Part shown: piece by piece, positions 14,304 through 17,844 of the stretch
Numbering within the stretch: the stretch's first letter is position 1
Layout of the letters: each line of letters opens with the position of its first letter
Source of the DNA: an uncultured Gemmatimonadales bacterium
GTDB lineage: Bacteria; Gemmatimonadota; Gemmatimonadetes; Longimicrobiales; Gaopeijiaceae
Assembly: GCA_937983085.1 (NCBI GenBank)
Contig: CALJKZ010000355.1
Span: 1-17,844, forward strand
Direction of reading: 5' to 3'
Length of the DNA: 17,844 bases
Notes under the pieces: generated by a model
What the model saw: the letters and a program-made list of their open reading frames with translations, nothing else
Databases searched by the model: none
What the model was told of the DNA's origin: nothing
Program-made: the position numbers and the translations under genes

Positions 14304-14816
14304 TCACCCGGGAATCAGGAAGTTGCCGACCCACTCCGCCGGGTCGTCCTGCGCCGAATCGAAAATGATAGTCTCGCCCTGCACGGTCTTGATGAGCAGG
14401 AAGCTCGAGTCACCCTGTACGGTATAGTCCACCCCCTGATCCGCCAGGGGGCTGCCCATTTCGGCCAACGTGGCGGGCAGGCGACCCGTCTCGCGCTGGT
14501 GGTTGAGGATCTTCATGATCTCGAAGTAGAGACCACGCTTCTCGGCTTCGATCACCTCCGCCGACGGCCGAGGGTCGTCCACCGGATTCAGCACCAGGAA
14601 GTCGGGCTGGGCGATGAGGAAGTACAACGCCAGGACGCCGAGATTCAGGGTGAGGGGCAGCATCCACTTGGGCGGCCCCTTGGGGATGACCTTCTTCTTC
14701 GACGCCTGCTCCCGTGCCTCCGCATGCTTCAGCACCTCGGCAACCACGTCCGCGGCCTCCTGGCCGGGAGCGGCTTCCTTGGCGTGATACGGCTTTACCT
14801 TGTCGGATTCAGGCAT
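14304..14816 (-). CDS. Single-pass membrane protein paired with the prepilin
   Basis: I do not recognise a named family. The 170-residue product has a charged cytoplasmic N-terminus with a Lys cluster (KKK at 40-42), one membrane segment (about 52-69, MLPLTLNLGVLALYFLIA) and a periplasmic domain. The C-terminal part (LNHQRETGRLPATLAEMGSP, then short beta-like strands ending EWVGNFLIPG) resembles the globular part of minor pilins and GspG-like proteins, but there is no prepilin cleavage motif. It precedes the prepilin gene by five bases, so a pilus or secretion accessory role is likely by context only. The ATG has no Shine-Dalgarno and lies 33 bases past a terminator-like leader. Confidence 0.7.
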   Translation of the reverse strand: MPESDKVKPYHAKEAAPGQEAADVVAEVLKHAEAREQASKKKVIPKGPPKWMLPLTLNLGVLALYFLIAQPDFLVLNPVDDPRPSAEVIEAEKRGLYFEIMKILNHQRETGRLPATLAEMGSPLADQGVDYTVQGDSSFLLIKTVQGETIIFDSAQDDPAEWVGNFLIPG

Positions 14817-14849
14817 CGGCTGTCGTCGGCGCTTGTCCAGGCGGCGCGC

Positions 14850-14878
14850 AAAAAGCGACCCCCGGGAGGAGGAGTCGC
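14850..14878 (-). terminator. Intrinsic terminator in the leader of the pilin-like operon
   Basis: On the minus strand GCGACTCC (14878-14871) pairs with GGGGTCGC (14862-14855) over 8 bp including one U-G wobble, with an 8-base loop, followed at once by TTTTT (14854-14850). This is the only hairpin plus T-run of this quality in the window. It lies 33 bases before ATG 14816, so it would stop transcription before the operon rather than after a gene. Confidence 0.6.
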
Positions 14879-14951
14879 GTCGAGGGCGTCTCCAAAGATG
14901 ATACCCGATGGGTACGGGAGAAAGATAGTCTTTCGACCTCGAGGCCGTACC
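14871..14951 (-). promoter_or_regulatory. Candidate attenuator / structured leader upstream of the terminator
   Basis: Minus-strand GGAGACGC (14893-14886) can pair with GCGACTCC (14878-14871), 7 of 8 positions, around a 7-base loop. That uses up the 5' strand of the terminator and would act as an antiterminator. Further upstream, GGTACGG (14951-14945) pairs with CCGTACC (14917-14911) around an inner GAAAGA-CTA-TCTTTC hairpin (14934-14920). The 3' strand of that outer stem overlaps a competing hairpin TACCC-ATC-GGGTA (14914-14902). The pairings are seen in the sequence; regulation is inferred. I matched no known riboswitch class by eye. The palindromes could also be operators for the divergent metalloregulator. 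Confidence 0.4.
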
Positions 14952-14990
14952 TCCCGGGTGCAGCCTCCTCCGCGCCGTCGATGCCCCGGG

Positions 14991-15019
14991 TCGACGCCCC
15001 CCACCGGCGACGGTAAGCT
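14991..15019 (+). promoter_or_regulatory. Candidate promoter of the metalloregulator gene
   Basis: TCGACG (14991-14996, 4/6) and TAAGCT (15014-15019) are 17 bases apart, and the -10 ends six bases before ATG 15026. Transcription would start at or beside the ATG, giving a leaderless mRNA. No Shine-Dalgarno is present. Confidence 0.4.
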
Positions 15020-15025
15020 TCGGTC

Positions 15026-15706
15026 ATGACCGTCCGGCCTCTCTCCCGCTCCGTCGAGGACTACCTCAAGGCGATCTACGCCCTGTGCGAATCCGACGAC
15101 CCGGCGTCCACCTCGGCCATCGCCGAGGCGCTGGACATCCAGCCGGCCTCGGTCACGGGCATGATCAAGCGATTGGCCGAGTCGGGACTCGTGGAGCACG
15201 TGCCCTACAAGGGGGTCCGCCTCACCGACGCCGGGTCCACGGAGGCACTCAAGATCCTCCGCCGACATCGGATCCTCGAGACCTACCTGTGCGAGCGGCT
15301 CGGTTACAGCTGGGACGACGTGCACGACGAGGCGGAGCGCCTGGAGCATGCCGCGTCGGACATGCTCATCGAGCAGATGGCCCGCGCCCTGGATTTCCCC
15401 AGCCACGATCCCCATGGCGCGCCCATTCCCACTCGGGCCGGCGACATCGAGCCCACGGACTTGGCGACCCTCGCCGATGCCCGGGCCGGCGACCGGGTGC
15501 TCATCCGAGCCGTCCGTGACGAGGACTCTTCCGACCTGCGTTCCATGGCGGAGGGGGGGCTCGTGCCCGGTGCCCGGGTCGTCGTCAACGCCGATCCCGG
15601 AGTCGACGGCTTCGTGAACGTCTCGGTGACCGGAGACACCGAAGCTCGTCGGGTACCCGACGAACTGGCCCGCCACATCTACGTGGTACCCGACGAGGGA
15701 GCCTGA
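15026..15706 (+). CDS. DtxR/MntR-family metal-dependent repressor
   Basis: 226-residue metalloregulator that represses metal-uptake genes when loaded with Mn2+ or Fe2+. Order: winged helix (about 8-68; SVEDYLKAIYAL, PASVTGMIKRLAESGLVEH, GVRLTDAG), dimerisation/metal domain (about 74-140; RRHRILETYL, EAERLEHAAS), and a C-terminal SH3/FeoA-like domain (about 150-222). By alignment to B. subtilis MntR the ligands would be Asp12, His81, Glu104, Glu107 and His108, with Lys15 where MntR has Glu11. Asp12 (instead of the DtxR Met) leans towards manganese, while the SH3 domain is a DtxR-type trait. Target genes are not visible here; the divergent pilin-like operon is a possible one. It ends ten bases from a convergent gene. 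Confidence 0.92.
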   Translation: MTVRPLSRSVEDYLKAIYALCESDDPASTSAIAEALDIQPASVTGMIKRLAESGLVEHVPYKGVRLTDAGSTEALKILRRHRILETYLCERLGYSWDDVHDEAERLEHAASDMLIEQMARALDFPSHDPHGAPIPTRAGDIEPTDLATLADARAGDRVLIRAVRDEDSSDLRSMAEGGLVPGARVVVNADPGVDGFVNVSVTGDTEARRVPDELARHIYVVPDEGA

Positions 15707-15716
15707 GCGGCGAGGT

Positions 15717-16652
15717 CTAGCTACCGACTCCGGGACAGGCGGGGAAGGCCGCGTCCGAGTCGGTGGTCACCAGGAGACGGCGACCCACCGTGGAGCCGAA
15801 GACCCCGGAGCCGTCGCCCCGGAGGCTCGGTACGCGGACCTGCCCCGAGGGGTTGAAGTTTCCGCCCCTGGCCCAGTTCACGTAGTTCCGGTCCACGGCC
15901 GTCACCGTGATCTCGGCATCGGCCCCGGCCGGGAGACCCCTCTGGAGACGCACGGCCAGCTGCTGGTCGAGATCGAAGCGGTTGAACACGCCGAACTCCG
16001 ATGGGAAGGCGATGGTGGTGTCGGCGTCGGAAATGGAAAGCCCGAGGAGGTAGAGCGGGTCCTCCCGGACGACGATCCCCTCCGATCGGAGGGCCTCGGG
16101 AAGCCCGCCGATGGCGGTCTCGTTCACGTACGCCCACGCTCCCGCGGCCCGGGTCCACCGGAGGGGCAGCAGGGTGTCGGGAACGAGGCGGCATTCGGCG
16201 GGAAAGCCCGGCAGCTGGAAGGTGCCCGGCACCCGCGTCTCGCCCTCGAGCATGCCCCCACCCACCAACTGGACTTCGAGGGTGAGGAGGTCCGCCGGTG
16301 CCAGGCGGGCTGCATCGACGGAGTCGGCGAGGAAGCACGCCTGGGGCAGATCGGTGCGCTCCTCCTCGATGCATTCGGTGATGGCCGCGTTGCGCAGCGC
16401 GATGGCGAGTCCGTCGGAGGGGCGTCGGACCGTGATCCGGGCACCCACCAGGTCGGCCTCGGCCGCGTCGATGTCCTCGCTTCCCAGCGTCTGATGGAGC
16501 AAGGCCAGCAGCTCGTTCTGGGCCGGATCGGCGGCCACGTTGGCGTAGACCTCGGCGACGACGACCTCCTCGACGTCCACTACCGTGATCTCCTGCAGCT
16601 CACACGCCGAGGCGGCTGCGAGCACGGCCATCGCGAGCACCGGGCGCCGCAT
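15717..16652 (-). CDS. Lipoprotein partner of TonB-dependent receptor (DUF4249-like)
   Basis: 311-residue predicted lipoprotein. The N-terminus (MRRPVLAMAVLAAASAC) has a lipobox ASAC with Cys17. The rest is beta-rich with features reminiscent of DUF4249 outer-membrane lipoproteins: an early VVAEVYAN segment, a DLVGARITVRRPSDG segment and a late NYVNWARGGNFNPSG segment. The family match is by general pattern only. The ATG shares its A with the TGA of the receptor gene (TGATG), so translation is coupled and the two probably form an outer-membrane pair that binds or gates a substrate. A longer in-frame start at 16808 would lie inside the receptor gene and lacks a signal at its N-terminus, so it was not chosen. 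Confidence 0.75.
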   Translation of the reverse strand: MRRPVLAMAVLAAASACELQEITVVDVEEVVVAEVYANVAADPAQNELLALLHQTLGSEDIDAAEADLVGARITVRRPSDGLAIALRNAAITECIEEERTDLPQACFLADSVDAARLAPADLLTLEVQLVGGGMLEGETRVPGTFQLPGFPAECRLVPDTLLPLRWTRAAGAWAYVNETAIGGLPEALRSEGIVVREDPLYLLGLSISDADTTIAFPSEFGVFNRFDLDQQLAVRLQRGLPAGADAEITVTAVDRNYVNWARGGNFNPSGQVRVPSLRGDGSGVFGSTVGRRLLVTTDSDAAFPACPGVGS

Positions 16653-17844
16653 CAGAACGACACCTCCAACCCGATGGTGGGAAGCACGGGAAACATGGAG
16701 ATCCCCGAACGGACCGGCGGGTCCCGCTCGTACTCGTAGAAGTAGAAGAGGACGTTCCGCTGGTTGTAGACGTTCACCAGGTTCAGGTACGGCGTGAGAT
16801 CGCCCCACGACTTGGTGAAGGTGCGTCGGAAGCTCAGGTCGAGCCGGTGGTAGGTGGGGTAGCGTGAAGAGTTTCGATCGCCGAGGACGACGCCGTACCC
16901 GCCGGTGGTATCCTGATCGTCACCCGTCCAGTCGAGCCCCCCACCCTCCACGTACCGCGGCTGGTAGTACGCGTAGGAGCCCAGCGCGCGGGTGTACGGA
17001 ATGCCGGTCCCGAGATTCCAGCGCACGCCCCCGGTCCATCCCCAGGGTCCCGGGTACGTGAGAACCAGATCGGCGTCCACACGTCGATCGAAGATGGGAG
17101 GGTAGGTGACCCGGGGCTTCTCCTCGAGGGGCGAGAGAGCGTCGGGGAAGGTCCGCTCGGCGCGGAGGTACGAGACCGCCAGCCACCCTTGGACGTCACC
17201 GGTCTCTTTGCGGAGCATGAGATCGACGCCCCATGAGGTTCCCTGGCCTCCGAGAATGTCGTCCAGGTCGTCGTTGGGGTCGTCGGCGCCGTTGAAGGTG
17301 ACGACCCCGTCGAAGTCGCGGAAATACCCCTCCACGGACCAATACCAGTCGATGTCCCGGAATCCCTCGATGCCCACCTGGATCTGGTCCGAGACCGTGT
17401 GAGGAGCGCGGGCACCGGCGAGAACCCAGATGTCGAGCCCGAGGGGGAGCTCTTCGTCGCGGAGGGAGTGGAGGAACTGGGTGTAGCGCCCCGCCGCCAT
17501 CTTCAGCGCCACGTCGCCCCCGAGGAAGCGCTTCAACGCGACCCGCGGCGCCGGTTCGAACACCGTCGAACCGGGATCGGGGGCATAGAGATCGCCGCGG
17601 AGCCCGATCTCCACGAGCCACTTGCGTGGGCTCGTCCACCGGGCCTGCACGTAGCTACCGAGGAGCGTGCCGGTACCCCGACCCCCTCCGAAGTCCGTCC
17701 CCCCGGTCATGAAGGAGTTCCCGTATTTCAGATGCTGCGCCATGGCGCCGGTCTGGAACGACCACCGCGGCGTGGGCCGGAAATCCAGATCGGTCCGAAG
17801 CTGCGCCTGGCGGATCCGGCTGTCGAACTCCGTGACGCCGAAGC
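16652..17844 (-). CDS. TonB-dependent receptor, C-terminal barrel (5' end outside window)
   Basis: Partial outer-membrane TonB-dependent transporter; about 396 C-terminal residues are visible and the plug domain and signal peptide lie beyond the right edge. The repeated amphipathic strands with aromatic girdles are clear (LGSYVQARWTSPRKWLVEIGLRGD in part, PRVALKRFLGGDVALKMAAGRY, SDQIQVGIEGFRDIDWYWSVEGYFRDF in part, GWLAVSYLRAERTF, GGVRWNLGTGIPYT). The last residue is Phe (GLEVSF), the usual beta-barrel assembly signal. The segment between about 17100 and 17300 includes an Asp-rich loop (DDPNDDLDD), probably extracellular. The substrate cannot be deduced. The frame is open through the right edge with no stop, so the gene is cut only by the window. 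It overlaps the lipoprotein gene by one base. Confidence 0.92.
   Translation of the reverse strand, partial: FGVTEFDSRIRQAQLRTDLDFRPTPRWSFQTGAMAQHLKYGNSFMTGGTDFGGGRGTGTLLGSYVQARWTSPRKWLVEIGLRGDLYAPDPGSTVFEPAPRVALKRFLGGDVALKMAAGRYTQFLHSLRDEELPLGLDIWVLAGARAPHTVSDQIQVGIEGFRDIDWYWSVEGYFRDFDGVVTFNGADDPNDDLDDILGGQGTSWGVDLMLRKETGDVQGWLAVSYLRAERTFPDALSPLEEKPRVTYPPIFDRRVDADLVLTYPGPWGWTGGVRWNLGTGIPYTRALGSYAYYQPRYVEGGGLDWTGDDQDTTGGYGVVLGDRNSSRYPTYHRLDLSFRRTFTKSWGDLTPYLNLVNVYNQRNVLFYFYEYERDPPVRSGISMFPVLPTIGLEVSF

Noticed and set aside
14871..15025. Known riboswitch in the pilin-like leader (c-di-GMP-I, Mn2+ yybP-ykoY)
   Set aside because: I compared remembered consensus segments on both strands and found no convincing match, so no class is assigned.
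16653..16808. N-terminal extension of the lipoprotein from 16808
   Set aside because: It would overlap the receptor gene by 157 bases and bury the lipoprotein signal; ATG 16652 with TGATG coupling is far better.

Overview
The window is high-GC, densely packed bacterial DNA with little non-coding space. Gene content suggests a diderm bacterium, most likely Gemmatimonadota: a TonB-dependent receptor with a partner lipoprotein, several Sec/lipoprotein-targeted hydrolases, a D-aminoacylase-type amidohydrolase, a bacterial deoxyhypusine-synthase-like enzyme, and a DUF4287+SRPBCC protein. The phylum is an inference from gene families; no rRNA or other taxonomic marker is present. I saw no tRNA, rRNA, CRISPR array, IS element or prophage gene.

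Left part (1-5220). A truncated typA/bipA GTPase gene runs off the left edge on the minus strand, with an orphan Wzz-type chain-length determinant upstream of it. A 360-base non-coding stretch follows, holding a perfect palindrome and a small ORF of 47 codons with a good ribosome binding site. The small ORF overlaps the start of a DUF4287+SRPBCC protein by four bases. Convergent to that are a small lipoprotein gene and, upstream of it, a deoxyhypusine-synthase-like gene that begins at TTG behind a clear GGAGG.

Middle (5221-12957). A crotonase-family gene diverges from the deoxyhypusine-synthase-like gene. Facing it is a two-gene minus-strand unit: a gamma-glutamyltranspeptidase-like lipoprotein, then an exported D-aminoacylase-like amidohydrolase. 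Both look suited to trimming peptides or N-acylated amino acids in the periplasm. Diverging from these is a plus-strand pair four bases apart: a predicted ABC-class P-loop ATPase (PF09818-like) and a glycoside-hydrolase-like protein with a heptapeptide repeat linker.

Right part (12958-17844). A 65-residue hypothetical gene and apaG lie on the minus strand, the latter with a readable sigma70-type promoter. Next is a two-gene unit encoding a membrane-anchored accessory protein and a type IV prepilin-like protein. Its leader contains the most interesting signal in the window: a textbook intrinsic terminator whose 5' stem strand can pair instead with an upstream segment, preceded by further nested and competing hairpins, so a candidate transcription attenuator or riboswitch-like leader. 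A divergent DtxR/MntR-family metalloregulator follows, then a TonB-dependent receptor (cut by the right edge) whose stop codon overlaps the start of a downstream lipoprotein gene.

Ribosome binding sites are mostly weak or absent. Three starts (5334, 9401, 15026) have a TAnnnT -10-like hexamer exactly six bases before the start codon, which would fit leaderless transcripts. Convergent genes are separated by as little as 3 bases with no terminator, so long antisense open frames are common and were treated as shadows.
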